From: Diabrotica undecimpunctata
Taxonomy: Eukaryota > Arthropoda > Insecta > Coleoptera > Chrysomelidae
Assembly (NCBI RefSeq): GCF_040954645.1
Contig: NC_092808.1
Span: 17,117,383 to 17,181,382 of the forward strand
Length of the DNA stretch: 64,000 bases
Direction: 5' to 3'
Part shown: piece after piece, positions 44,268 to 56,031 of the stretch
Numbering within the stretch: position 1 is the stretch's first letter
How the letters are laid out: every line of letters starts with the position of its first letter
Translations under genes and position numbers: made by a program
The notes under the pieces: generated by a model
The model's database searches: none
The model's input: the letters and a program-made list of their open reading frames with translations, nothing else
Told to the model about the DNA's origin: nothing

Positions 44268-45369
44268 GGTATCATAAAATTTATCGTATATAAAATTCAT
44301 AATTTTTTGCGGGATTACCACTTATATTTCATTGGCACTCTTTATTATATTATGCATTATTGTATGATTCTAAATAATACTTAAGACGTTACCCCAAGCA
44401 AGATGTCTTGCTCGGGGGGTTACGGTCGCAAGCTAGGTAAAAGTAAACAACGGGTTATAGGTGCTACACACAACCACTTCAGTGGAAAGTATGTACCTGA
44501 ATATTCTTTTTTTCCTATTTTTTCTACTCTTAGATCTATATTTAACACTATATTAATAGAATAGGATAGAATATAGGAAAGGAGATCGCATAAATCCCTA
44601 TAACAGGCATCCCCTTATCATGTTTTTTATTTTGTTTTCGCCCATTTTACAGCCTATTAAAAGCCTCCCTAAAAGCCCCCTCGCAGGTGGCAAAAACGTG
44701 AAAAAATCAATATACCAAGAATCTGTACACCGTAGAAAAAAATGTTTCAAATAAAAAATGTAGCTGAGATAATTTTAAACAAAAATCTTTATAAGCATTT
44801 TTTTGTGTAGAATCAACCACTCTCTTAGAAACAACGCTTGAAGCTATCGGTAATTTTTAATGTTACGCGCGCGAAATCAATGGTCAGTAAAATTTGTATC
44901 AGCTCGACGGTAAAAATTCGATTCTTTTCATCAAGAATTTAACAGTTAATTATTTATTTTTAATTAATTAATTAATTATTTAATTATTTAACACCTGTAT
45001 GAAATCAAGATTTTATACAGGTGTTTAATAAATAAACGTGGCGCGATTTTTGTCATTTTTTATGATTCTGAAGAGATCAATTTGAAGTCATTTCATTGAC
45101 TGGCCACTATGAAGTTTTGATTACTAGAGCCTAACTTTTAAAAGCTATAGTATGAAATTTTAGTTTGGCGTTTTAACAACAAATGTGAGGCATTTGAAAT
45201 ATTCTTAAAAAACGTTTGATTTAAACTTTCACACAACAAACGGTCTAAAACATTAAAAACTTTTTTTATCAACAATTTAATCACAAATACATAAAAATTA
45301 AAGAAAACAATAAATTCTTGAAATAATGTAAAACAAATATTGTTTAAGTTGTTTTTATTTATTTATGTT
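44268..45369. repeat. intron with dispersed repeats
   Basis: 44690-44835 is the inverted copy of the repeat at 26765-26895. 44828-44885 is related to 24225-24315. 44390-44480 is a locally GC-rich block (CAAGATGTCTTGCTCGGGGG) of unknown nature, with CAAGATGTCTTG a perfect 12-bp palindrome. 44935-45030 is an AT-rich tract with ATTAATTAATTAATTA. Confidence 0.55.
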
Positions 45370-46110
45370 TTTTTAGTAGTCAGTGTCACCACCCCTAGTC
45401 CTTATGCAAGTTTCAGTTCGCGTAGACATGCTAATAAACAAATTGTCAATGTTTTGTTGTGGTAGTTTGTTCAATTCTTAAAGAGCAGTTTGTACTACCT
45501 GTGCAATATTTTGTGGATCATCCTGACGAGCTCTAATTCTTCTTTAAAGCATATCCCATAAATGCCCTATAGGGTTAAGGTCGGGTGAGCAAGCAGGCCA
45601 CTCCAGAACAGTGATATCTTTTGCTCCAAGGAAGTTTTTAGTCAGTCTGCTGGTATGTGGAGGTATATTATCATCCATAAAAATTAAATTTTCTCCCATT
45701 GCACATTGCAAATTAAAGAAGTTTTTTCACCGATCATAATGCCTCCCCAGATTATGAAACTCCCCCCTTTATGTCTGTGTACAGATCTGGGAGTTTCTGT
45801 TCTTGCTTGTATTCGTCGGCCATCTGATTTTACACAAATTCCTGGTTTCGTCTAAAAATAGCACATTTTGCCAATTTGCAATGTTCCAGGTTTAGTGTTA
45901 AAGACACCAATTTAGGCGACCAGTCTTGTGCTTCCTGGATAATTCGGGCACTCATAAATATCTACTACTGTGTGGTCCTTGGGTACGAAGTCTTTTTATT
46001 TTAACTGAAATACTTACACCTTAGCTTCCAAAAGTTGCCTTTGGAGCTGCGTGTGAGCATTTGTTCACTTGCATTTTTAACCGTTGGCAACCCTAATTTG
46101 CGACCATCTT
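45370..46110 (-). mobile_element. Tc1-like transposase relic
   Basis: The minus strand encodes GGSFIIWGGIMIGEKTS, a FMDDNxPPHTS-type block (second catalytic Asp, read across frames near 45660), LEWPACSPDLNPI (third block) and LKELNKLPQQNIDNL near the C-terminus. This is the Tc1 DDE domain, with many frame changes. Terminal repeats were not found. Confidence 0.75.
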
Positions 46111-46328
46111 TTCTCAGACAACCTTATATCATCATATTAAGAACACAATTATCTTTAGTTTGATATAAAAAACATGCATATACGTTATTAGCAGCGTATT
46201 TTATTTAAAAAATAAACGAACGAATTCCTATTAATTGAATTAAGAGTATTTGCAGCCACTTTCTTAATGGCAACCTATTATCAATGTATTCTCCTTATTT
46301 TTAAATTTATGTAAAATTGTGATTTTGA
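46111..46328. other. unassigned intron
   Basis: No feature recognised. Confidence 0.3.
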
Positions 46329-48747
46329 TTAACACATTAACCGCCATGTGAGTTGTATTTAACTCACGCTCCGTTTTGACCAGACGTTCTGTGAGTTAAA
46401 TATAATTCCAACGACAGGTTTGGTTCTATGCTCTGTGAGACAAATATCATTCACAGTTTATACGTTATTCATATACAAAGCATTTGTACATGACCCGGTG
46501 GTCAGATTACTGAAGTTAGCCCAATGGTTTGCGTGAAAAATACTATTGTAATAGCCGTAGAAAATAAGATGCACATTTTATTGTAAATTATGTATTACCA
46601 AAAAAACAATCAAATTAAGTAGATATTTGTGAAAGTGACAAACTATTTAGTTCTTTATAAATCAAATTTTTACAGTTTTATGTTTCACAAAAAAACACTC
46701 CACACTTAGTCTGCTTACATTTTTTCATAGCATAGTCTCTTCCATGTTCTGTTTTCAGATTCTCATAACAAACTGTACACCTTCTTCTTGCTGATTCCAT
46801 TTTTTTCAGTCGACAATTTTGTAAAATTTCTTGTACGACTTGTTCTTCCGGCACTTGTTTCTCTAATAGTTTTTTTGTTATTTCTTCTCTGAAGGCAGTA
46901 ATTTGTATTTTATTTTTAGATATACTTTTATACATAATGTAGGCATTTGTAATAACTGATCCAGTGAGAAGTTCGACTGCTATTTTACGGTACCATTTTA
47001 CTCCTCTTCGTAGTAAATTCGAATATGACTTCATTTGATCTGAAAGGTCAATAAACGCTTTACAGTTATTATAATTGATCACTGCTTGTGGTTTTTCTGC
47101 CATTTTGTTGTTTTTACTCATAACCTCTACTTTGCTGTCTGTGTGTACTGTACTAAGCATTAATACATCTCTTTTATCTTTCCATTTTATTACAACAACT
47201 CCTGTGTTACTTTTTCGTGCAATAATTTCATTTCACAACCTCTTGTGGGCTTAATTTTCTGTTCGATCTGAATGTGCCTATGAGATGTGTTGATCTATCT
47301 AAAAGTTGGTGAGCCAAGTGAATACTAGTATAAAAATTATCTGTGTACAGTATTCTACCACAATCTAGGAGACCGTCCATCAGCGACATAACAACTGAAG
47401 ATGATGCTGAAATCCCTGGCTCCAAAACGTCTCTTCCGCAGTAAACTTTCATATTGAAAGTATACCCATTTTCTGTGCATAATTTGTAGAGTTTTATCCC
47501 AAAATTCCGTTTTTGTTCGGAATTCTGGCAGTTTGAAATTTGGCCAGGAAACGATCGATTAAGGGTTGAATTTTGAGAAGTCGATCACCTCTTGGACATT
47601 CTGTATTATTAGAAAAATGCCACATACGTAATATTAGTTCGAAACGATTTCGTGACATACGCTTTTTGATATCATTGACGTACAGGATATTCTTGAACCA
47701 ATAATCGGATAGTCGAGGTTTTTTATTTAAACCCATCCACATAATTATACCCAGGAAGATTCCAAATTCTCAATTTGTTAGAGGTTTCCATCTTTTGACT
47801 CTTGAATACTGCGAAATATTTTCATTTTGTTTGATCTGCTCAGCATATCTGTTTGTTTCAGTTACAATATAGTCAATGATTATCATCTGTTAGAAAAAAT
47901 TTATAGAAATCATAGGGTTCTTTTTGCGCTAACAGCGATGCAACTTCAGGTGAAATGCCAGGATGTACTGCATTGAAATCAAATATCTTTAGATTTTTTC
48001 CCGTTACAGCAGTCCATGTAATTTGAAATTCGGTAGGAGTAACAGGAATGCCATCGTGATCTGTGTCTTCAGATGATTCACTAGATTGATGATCTGTTGT
48101 TTCCGTGATACGGCTTGAAGATTGTTCCCCAGTTTTACGACTATCACTAAATGATTCACGACTAGCTCGCAACACTACACTACTTATCACTTGATCTACA
48201 GTACTTGTAGATGGTTCTGCACTATTTCGTTTCCATTTTTTGGTAGCCGGTTCTTCTTGTTCACTATGTGAGCTGGACATAGATGGTATATAATCGTCTT
48301 CAGAATTGTCACCTTTGAAAGGATCATCTACATCCTCATCACTCATATCAAAGTATTCATCCTTATGTAATCTCTGCAAATATTGTTGTTGTTTCTCGTA
48401 TCAAATTTTTTCGCCATAATAAACAGAATAGGTAGTTCTAATACGAAACAAATTCGAACAGCACTGTTACTCTAACGAAATCTTTACTCAAACTAAATTG
48501 AGTAAATTGCAAGCTGAGACTTGTAGCGGTAGGTGAAGTATATTGCGTGAGTCACCTACAATGCACGTGGCCTGGAAGTGGTATTTTGATCTTAGAGCTC
48601 CGTGCGTTAAATATAATTCACGGTCATAAATCAAGGAAAAATATTTTTTTTTGTAACTGAACTTAAAAATTTAATAACCTAATGCATTTTTAATATGAAT
48701 TAATAAAAAAAAAATTTTTCTTTCTATTTGGGCAGCCAATGTGTTAA
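46329..48747 (-). mobile_element. piggyBac-type transposon with both ends
   Basis: TTAACACATTAACCGCC at 46329 is mirrored by GGCAGCCAATGTGTTAA at 48731-48747, so terminal repeats and TTAA target sites are both present. Subterminal GTTAAATA(C/T)AA and GTGAGTTAAAT motifs recur near each end. It sits between first exons 1b and 1c of gene B, in reverse orientation. Confidence 0.92.
46678..48379 (-). pseudogene. piggyBac transposase with internal deletion
   Basis: The N-terminus is acidic (DMSDEDVDDPFKGDNSEDDY) and open for 168 codons, then MWMGLNKKPRLSDYWFKNIL and MSRNRFELILRMWHFSNNTE, then CGRILYTDNFYTSIHLAHQL (second catalytic Asp), CKAFIDLSDQMKSYSNLLRR (third Asp) and a Cys-rich tail (RRRCTVCYENLKTEHG, CKQTKCGVFFC). 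At about 47500 the sequence jumps from LAKFQTARIP to FGIKLYKLC; the block that normally carries the first catalytic Asp is missing, so the enzyme is dead. Three further frame breaks are visible. Confidence 0.9.
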
Positions 48748-49450
48748 CTACGGTATGAATGTAGTGATCCTGCAGTGGGTTCTTTAGTAGAAAGTTAGAT
48801 TAGTTAGACAATAAGAAATGTCTAATTTGTCAAATCTTGAAGTAAATAACGCGTAATAAAGTAAGATCATTAGAAATGTTTATTTGACATCAGCTTTTTG
48901 ATATTTTACAACAATTGTTTGAGAAATAAAAACTGAAAACTAGTAATATGTATTAATTTCAAATATTAAGTATTTATTATTCACACAAAATTTTTAAAAC
49001 TTATTCAAAAAAGAGAGATGAAACAAAGATACCACATTTGACAACAGTAGGTTACATGTCTCAATTTTTGGTGGAATCAAGAAGGATGAGTACCTCTATT
49101 GTATAATAGTTGTAATCTGTACTATTGGAGAACCTACTAAAAAGTTGAATTTCAAGTTGTTGATCCGAGACTGGATTGAAGGACAAACACAATACATAAT
49201 CGTAATTGGCTTCCGTGACCCCTTCTTCACTATAATCACCGAATTGACGCGGTTATCTGTCATGATATGAATGAAATACTACAATTTTTAGTGGAATGAT
49301 ATAATTTGAGATATAAATCAAATTTTGACTTTGAAGTGGCTGTTTTGTGTTTACTCGCGGAGAGTAAATTGAAGCCGGCCTAATAATATTACCCAAATAT
49401 TGGTTTTAAATAATTTTAGAAAAAGAACTTAGTATTTTTTATATATAAAA
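48748..49450. other. intron and upstream region of first exon 1c
   Basis: No element recognised. TTTTTTATATATAAAAATGAG directly precedes the ATG, so a TATA-like run lies too close to serve as a TATA box for this exon. Confidence 0.35.
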
Positions 49451-49621
49451 ATGAGTGTGTGTGTTTTCCTATTACATGTATCTGTTCTAATAATTGTCCT
49501 ATGTGGGGTATATGGAGGAGAGCAGATGAAAAAGACTATAACTGAACATAAAGGTCATGTAGATCAGAATCTAAGAAATATACCTCTGTATCAGTATTTT
49601 TATGCAACAAATTGGAATTTT
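49451..49621 (+). CDS. AIG1-like: gene B alternative first exon 1c (AIG1/ADTRP family)
   Basis: ATG with A at -3 opens 57 codons: hydrophobic segment (VCVFLLHVSVLIIVLCGVYG), a loop with KKTITEHKGHVDQNLRN and the end FYATNWNF before GTAAGT in phase 0. Thr53 is at the proposed catalytic position. It shares LCGVxGG, HKGxxD and ATNWNF with exon 1b, indicating an exon duplication. It is the first exon nearest to shared exon 2 (6.8 kb away). Joined product 238 aa. An identical 149-bp tandem duplication begins 50 bp after its donor. Confidence 0.82.
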
Positions 49622-49670
49622 GTAAGTATGTTATTATTATACAAATATTCTTTTATATGTTTATACGGTA

Positions 49671-49962
49671 CTAATTTGACATATCAGTTTTTAATGTGTT
49701 TCTTTACTTACTGCAGATGGTCTGTGATATTGATAAATATTTTTCCATTTCCATTTGTTCTTGTTAACTCTTAAGTTTGTAAGTCACAAAACCATTCTGC
49801 GGCATCGCGAAAATTTGAACTAATTTGACATATCAGTTTTTAATGTGTTTCTTTACTTACTGCAGATGGTCTGTGATATTGATAAATATTTTTCCATTTC
49901 CATTTGTTCTTGTTAACTCTTAAGTTTGTAAGTCACAAAACCATTCTGCGGCATCGCGAAAA
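49671..49962 (+). repeat. near-perfect tandem duplication, 149-bp period
   Basis: The segment starting CTAATTTGACATATCAG at 49671 recurs at 49820 and stays identical, as far as I can compare by eye, until GGCATCGCGAAAA at 49962. The lack of divergence points to a recent event or an assembly duplication. Confidence 0.93.
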
Positions 49963-50089
49963 ATGCCGAACAACACGAAATTTAAAAACGGTTGGAAAAA
50001 AGTTAATCGAACAAATGGAAAGCTCTACATGGATTGAATCATGTGAAGAAAATTAATAGCAACATTTATTTAGTATAGTAGGAATTAGA

Positions 50090-50850
50090 TGAAGTTTCCG
50101 ATGTAGAAGACATTTATGATAATATTATTTGTAAAGAATCAATAAAATCGCATATTGCAGATACATATGAAATACAAGTGATTGGAAATTCTGACGTTCA
50201 GAGAAACGTCCAAAGAAAAAACTAGGCAAAAACAGTAAATCCAAATTTGTCTGCCAAAGTTGGGTAACAACAGATACTCCTTCCTAATCAGTAGTAATTT
50301 AACATCAGTTTGATTGATATTTAGGCAATATAAAAATCAACCATGGAGGCAAGTCATATATTAAAGTTTTTTCACTCTTTTTTGATAAACAAGTAATTGA
50401 GAGCATTCTATATTTTACAAATATTTATGCATCGCAGAATAACCGTCACGATTTTGAAATGAATGACATAGATTTAAAAAAAATTACTGGCATATGCATA
50501 TTATCTGGTTCACACTCTGCTTCAAGTTGATATGTATTGGTCGAAGGATGAGGATAAAGAAGTGCATATTATAAGAGAAAGCATGAGCCGACAGATTTAT
50601 ATTTATAATTTATAATAGTGAAGAAACCGCTACATCCGTGTCAAACTTAGTACATGGACGTTAATCTAAATTTGCTTTACCAGATGAAACCAGATTCGAC
50701 AATATTGGCTACATTACAAAAAGAGACAATAGTGCAGGAATGTCGGATGTTCAAAATTAATATCTACTATTTATTTATGTAAAAGGTGTAAAATGCATCT
50801 ACACCCCGAATGTTTCGAAAATGTTCACCTTAAAATTTAATTTTCAGTTA
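50090..50850 (+). mobile_element. piggyBac relic, internally deleted
   Basis: The + strand encodes an acidic N-terminal piece (DEVSDVEDIYDNIICKES-like), then YWSKDEDKEVHIIRESMSR (the conserved piggyBac YWS block), then jumps to the C-terminal Cys/His region (CKMHLHPECFENVHLK-like, read with one frame change near 50790). The catalytic core is absent. Confidence 0.7.
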
Positions 50851-51459
50851 AGATACAATATGTTCCTTTATTAAAAATTTTACTGTTTTCCTTGAAAATG
50901 AGAAAAAAAACGGGTGTGGTAGAAGTTACACTTCTATACACGCATTCGCCGTTACAAATTTATTTGGGAGTCAATCTGCACAATCATTACATATGTAATG
51001 CTATAGGTAAGACATAGCAGAAAGAGAAACATAATTAATAACAACTTACTAACAATTAATAAACAACATTTGACCTGTAATAGGAGTATAGTAAATGAAG
51101 GATTGAATCAATATTTTGATGAAAATGTATATTTTTATTTTCATGTATGAAAGGAGTTGAATGCAAAAATTTTTTTACACATACTCTGCAGTAAAATTCA
51201 TGGTTTATTTTTTTATCATCATCATCATCATCTTTTGGATGAATCTGGCGTAAATCAAATTTAAATCTGTCTTCTTCCTTTTTTTTGAACTGCTTAAACT
51301 ATCTCGCAGAGATATTTGGAATAACTTAGAAGAATTTAATTTTTCCAAATTTTTTCCAAAGGCAAAATGTGCAAAAAAAACACCTAGAATAGACAAAAAA
51401 GCACTTTGCCTAAAAACCGAGCTTTAGTTATGGGGCAGGTAAACATTGGTTTCACACTT

Positions 51460-51461
<2 letters not shown>
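50851..51461. other. intron, with short (ATC)n
   Basis: A (TCA)6-type tract lies at 51215-51232. Otherwise no recognised feature. Confidence 0.4.

Positions 51462-51524
<63 letters not shown>
51462..51524. repeat. (CT)n microsatellite
   Basis: An uninterrupted CT tract of about 63 bp, the only long non-TA dinucleotide array in the window. It adjoins the end of a LINE fragment. Confidence 0.97.
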
Positions 51525-51527
<3 letters not shown>

Positions 51528-51529
51528 CA

Positions 51530-51960
51530 TTTCCCTAATACTGTGCTCCGTGATTTCTTAACTATTTCCTATAACCAATATTCCTAACAATTTTTCTCAA
51601 TTGGTCTCTATCTTCAGCTGTGAGAGCTTCGCAGTATGAGTCTCCAGCTGAATTCTTAATGTGGTCGGACCATCTAGTTGGTGATCGTCCTCTTGATCTT
51701 CTCCCCGTCAGGTCTGCGAACCACGTAACCGAAAAATTACAGAATACGTTTCAGATACTCGTATATTGTGAACGTCATTTTTTAAATCTCGAGTTGGTTT
51801 ACAATGGAGACGTTTGTCCTATGATCTGTCCAAGGTATGCGCAGCTGGCAGCATTCTTCTCCGGCACCACATCTCAAAAGCATCAATTTTTTGGCGCTCG
51901 TGTCCGCGAAGAGTCCAAGTCTCTGTCCAGTATAAAAATATTTAGTGTTGAGTCAGGATA
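51530..51960 (-). mobile_element. LINE C-terminal fragment
   Basis: The minus strand encodes RGRSPTRWSDHIKNSAGDSY, EDRDQLRKIVRNIGYRK and, in other frames, VVPEKNAASCAYLGQIIGQT. This is the tail module of an RTE-like LINE; its 3' end abuts the CT microsatellite. Confidence 0.8.
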
Positions 51961-54061
51961 AATATTTAAATTCTCTGTAAGCAAGTTATTGGCTTTTATC
52001 AAAGATAAATAAGCCTTAATGAAAGGAAAAGGTTTGATACAGATATCACATAACCAAATACCAGATACCGGAAGTATCTTGTCTAACTTAAGAAGAGCAA
52101 CTATTAATGTTTAAGAATCAGTGACCATTTTACAATCTATTTTCCTTTAACAACACTGCATCCTGAATATTAAGCACCAATGAAAGACTATTTTAGGCTA
52201 TTTCCCCAATTAGTTTCCGGGATTCCACCGTATTACTATGCTAGAATTTTCCATTGAATTAGTAAGATTTGCTGTGGAATCATGACAACTTTATTATTGG
52301 GTAACTCGTCGAGGAAGTTCCATTTTAGTCAAGTCGGGATAGCATTTGACCTCGCATGGCAAGCTACCCCAAATTTTATTATTCTATTCTTTAGGGAGGG
52401 GATCAACGGTAGTGTAAATTTAAAATCGCGATTGAATTCCGCCATTGCGTTAGCAACCACACAAAAAAATTGTCAAAGAAGAAATTCTAAGAAATCGTAA
52501 TTGCAACAATTTAAGTCCGTACGATTTTGTCGGAATATTGAACATGAGATATTGAATAAAAACAATTCCTATAAAACCAATCGCTGTAGTGTCTTACGCT
52601 TGCACCTTTACCGCATACGTACGACCTCAAATATTGATTTCGCCAAAAAAAAATAAATGAGAGATCAAAATTGTATAAAATATAATTCTCTTCATTTTTT
52701 TTCTATACATTCTGTCGTATAGATATTAATAAACGAGATAATTCGATAATTATGCTTTCCCTCCTACTATTTTTCTTTGTGGAAAAAAACGAAAAAATTA
52801 CGAAAAAAATTGTATGAAATCGTATTGGCGACAATTTCAATCCTTACCATTTTTGTCGAAAAGTTTAAAATGGCGGAAATATTGAGCAAAAACGGTTCTC
52901 CTTTAAATTCAAGATGGCGGCTAAGGCAACGTCTGGATTCAGTCGCGATTTTAAATTTACACTACCATTGGTCCCCTCTAAAGGTCAAAATAATAAAATT
53001 TGGGGCTGCTTGAGATGCAAGGTTAGTCCCTTTTTTGCTTTTTTGCCTAACTCGACTGGACTATTTTTATACTATGTGCATACCATTATTTTGGTCGCGG
53101 TTACTTTTAATTTTTAACCTATTTTATTACCGACACCTAAGAGTGTACAAGGAAGGGGATAAGAAAAGAATATGTTTTATCGAACTTTTGACAATCTTTT
53201 ATGAAACTGATTTAATTTGATCACTTGATTATTGTTTTATTTTTAAAACTGCGTAAATAGCTTTAAGTGCTGACGAAGGATGTTTATTTACAAATTTTAT
53301 TTAATAGTTTCCTTATCACTGTAATGATATAATCAAAGAATATTAAAAACGAAGTTTCATCACAACTTTTATTATAATATTATCAAAAGCCTAACAGGAC
53401 ATTAAAAAATAAGATTCTAATAAAAATTTAACTCGTTTCATTAAATTGTTGATAAACATGAAGAAAAGTTGTGAAATGTTCATCAAAATAATCACCAAAA
53501 ATAATGGAATCGTTGATCCTGGGTCACGACCCAGACTAAACAGGATTTACTTACATCAAAAAATCGATGTAATTACTCATAATTAATGAATCCCAAGTTA
53601 TCTTCAAACTTTGGACTATATATTTTTTTAGAATTATTTATATCTTTTTAGAAATTCCGTTTTTTCTTATCCTTTTTTAGCATTGGTTATGATTTTAAAC
53701 ATTTAAGTGATTAAAATAAAAATAAAATAGTGAGTTCAATATAAACTACGTTTAAAAGAAAACGTTCTATCATTTTTTAAATAATTTCTTGATATATTTT
53801 TATATTTTTATAAACAAAATATCTTTTGATCGTTTTGTGGTTAGATAGAATAGTTAGTAGGATTGTGGCATATAACACATAATTGGAAAGGAGGGGGTAT
53901 TGAATATGTTGATACACAAAAATCACACATGGCGGCATTGCCAAAAGGGAATTACATCATATATCCGTTGTTATTGGTCCGATTTTAACGGGTGATGCGT
54001 TAAATGGAAGAGAAGGATATAACGAATCTATTAAGATAGAAAAAACAAATAAGGCTACCTG

Positions 54062-54064
<3 letters not shown>
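51961..54064. other. long intron segment without recognised genes
   Basis: About 2.1 kb of AT-rich sequence. Similar short blocks recur at 52490-52560 and 52805-52885 (AATCGTATTGGCGACAATTT / AATCGTAATTGCAACAATTT, then TTTTGTCGAAAAG / TTTTGTCGGAATA), suggesting a diverged internal duplication. No coding support for the small open frames. Confidence 0.4.

Positions 54065-54117
<53 letters not shown>
54065..54117. repeat. (TA)n microsatellite
   Basis: A TA tract of about 52 bp joined directly to the left terminal repeat of a Tc1-like element, whose outermost bases it appears to replace. Confidence 0.97.
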
Positions 54118-54120
<3 letters not shown>

Positions 54121-54345
54121 TTTGGAATATTGGAATATTTCATCTTTTTATTGATTTTTATATATAAACTGTTCTGAATAGTTAAACATTATTTTGTTTC
54201 AATTCTCAACAATACTGAATAAATCTCAAAACCAGATAAACGATATGCAAAAAAATTATTTATTCTCTTGGAGTAAAAAACTTACAATGTAGAACTTACA
54301 TTTAAAAATAAATTAGTATAGAAAAAAATAATTTTTAATAAAACT

Positions 54346-55196
54346 AATAATTAGTATTAGTATATAGTTAGTATATTAGTAGTATAGTAAGCTAGAAGAA
54401 ATGTATACCACCTTGTCACACGCCTCAAAAAATATGGGCCTGCAAGTAAATGAAAATAAAACTAAGATAATGGCATAAACACCCAACAATAGAGCCAGAA
54501 ACATCGGCCACCAACTCACGGTTGATAATTCTACCTTTGAAGTGGTGGACAAATTCACATACTTGGGCTGGGCTCCCTGATCACCAAGGAGAACGTCATG
54601 ACGGAAGAAATCAAGCGAAGAATAATCCTAGCAAACAAATGCTATTTTGGACTGAGTAGACATATGAGAAGCAGAAACTTAAGCCAAAAAACAAAAATAA
54701 CCATATACAAAACCCTTATACAACCAGTGTTGACATATGGGTCTGAGGCATGGACCATTTCCAAGGCAGATGAAAATCTCCTGCTTATATTTGAACGAAG
54801 GATCCTGAGAAGAATATTTGGTGGCATCTGTGAAAATGGTGTTTGGAGAAGGAGGTACAACTACGAGATATATCACAGATATAAACATATATTTGGTGGT
54901 AAAGACGTAGTATCCTTTATAAAAATAGGAAGACTAAGATGGGCAGGACATCTGGCAAGATCACAGCAGAACAACCCTCCTAGAAGAATCCTTATGTCAC
55001 AACCTGTGGGAAGTAGAAAAAGGGGTAGACCAAAACTCAGATGGAGGGATGGTGTAGATGAGGATGGTAGACAAATAGGCGCAGCAAACTGGCAACAGTT
55101 GGCAATGGATAGAACTGACTGGCGTAATAGACTTGGGAAGGTGGAAGCTCTTTTATAGGGCTGTAGCACCAATGATGATGATGAATAATTAGTATT
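54346..55196 (+). mobile_element. RTE-like LINE copy with 13-bp target site duplication
   Basis: AATAATTAGTATT at 54346-54358 recurs at 55184-55196. Between them the + strand encodes MYTTLSHASKNMGLQVNENK, FEVVDKFTYLG, then a 186-codon open frame (54598-55158): EEIKRRIILANKCYFGLSRH, TLIQPVLTYGSEAWTISKAD, RRILRRIFGGICENGVWRRR, KIGRLRWAGHLARS and RKRGRPKLRWRDGVDEDGRQ. An ATGATGATGATG tail precedes the target duplication. 5'-truncated but one of the least decayed LINE copies here. Confidence 0.93.
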
Positions 55197-56031
55197 TCCT
55201 CCATTGGCCTGTGTGCATGCCTGTAGGCGATTTGGGGGATTGTAATAGGGGGATTGTTTCGCTTCTTGATGCGTGTTTTGAGAATGTCCCAAGCATGTTC
55301 AATAACGTTCATGTCAGGGGAATTCGAGGGCCACTGTAATGTACATATTCCTTCTTCTTCCAGAGAATTTTGTGCTGCTGCTGTTCGATAAGGAGGTGCG
55401 TTGTCATGCATAAACACAAATTCATCACCTACCGCCCCTCGGAATAGACCTCAAACCATAATACTGCCACCTTCAAATGGGACACGCGGTTGGGCTGTTT
55501 CTAGTCGGGCTTGTCGTCCTGGGGCCCTCCAAACCAGTGTTTTTCGCGAAGCAGATACCAAGCCAATTTTTGACTCATCAGAGAACATCACGTTATTCCA
55601 GTTAGGACCATGATGCACTATTTTTCTAGCCCATTGCAACCTCACTATTTTGTGTTTGTAGGTTAGTTTGGGAACACGTAGCGGTCTTCTACGATACAAA
55701 TTTACCGCATTTAGTCTGCGTGTTATTGTTTGCCGTAAAATATTAATTTCTTGAAGCCTAGAAATTTCTCTGGATATACCACTTGTAGATTCCAGACGAT
55801 TTCTAAGAGCTATCAATGTTATTTGCTGATCTTGTGCTGCTGTTGTACATCGACTTCTACCACTTCTGGGACGATCCTTGACGTCATTTGTATCTTGGAT
55901 TTTTTTTTAATTTTCGATACAGCACTCTGAGTATCATCAACAATATTCGTGATATAACTTTGACTAAAGCCCTGTTGTAACAAAGCAATTACTCTAGATC
56001 TGTTAAAATGAGATATCACATTTCTAGGCAT
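55190..56031 (-). pseudogene. Tc1-like transposase, broken
   Basis: A DDE cut-and-paste transposase. It starts MPRNVISHFNRSRVIALLQQ with a helix-turn-helix (GFSQSYITNIVDDTQSAVSK), continues ISREISRLQEINILRQTITR and NVMFSDESKIGLVSASRK (first Asp), then MFMHDNAPPYRTAAAQNSL (second Asp) and LQWPSNSPDMNVIEHAWDI (third acidic residue is the Glu of IEHAWD). Frame changes near 55815 and 55430 interrupt it, and the C-terminus runs into the inserted LINE. The catalytic residues are intact. Confidence 0.9.

Noticed and set aside
54598..55158. A 186-codon open frame resembling craniofacial development protein 2-like host proteins
   Set aside because: It is the C-terminal module of a LINE with a 13-bp target duplication. 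The host-gene name comes from misannotation of such elements.
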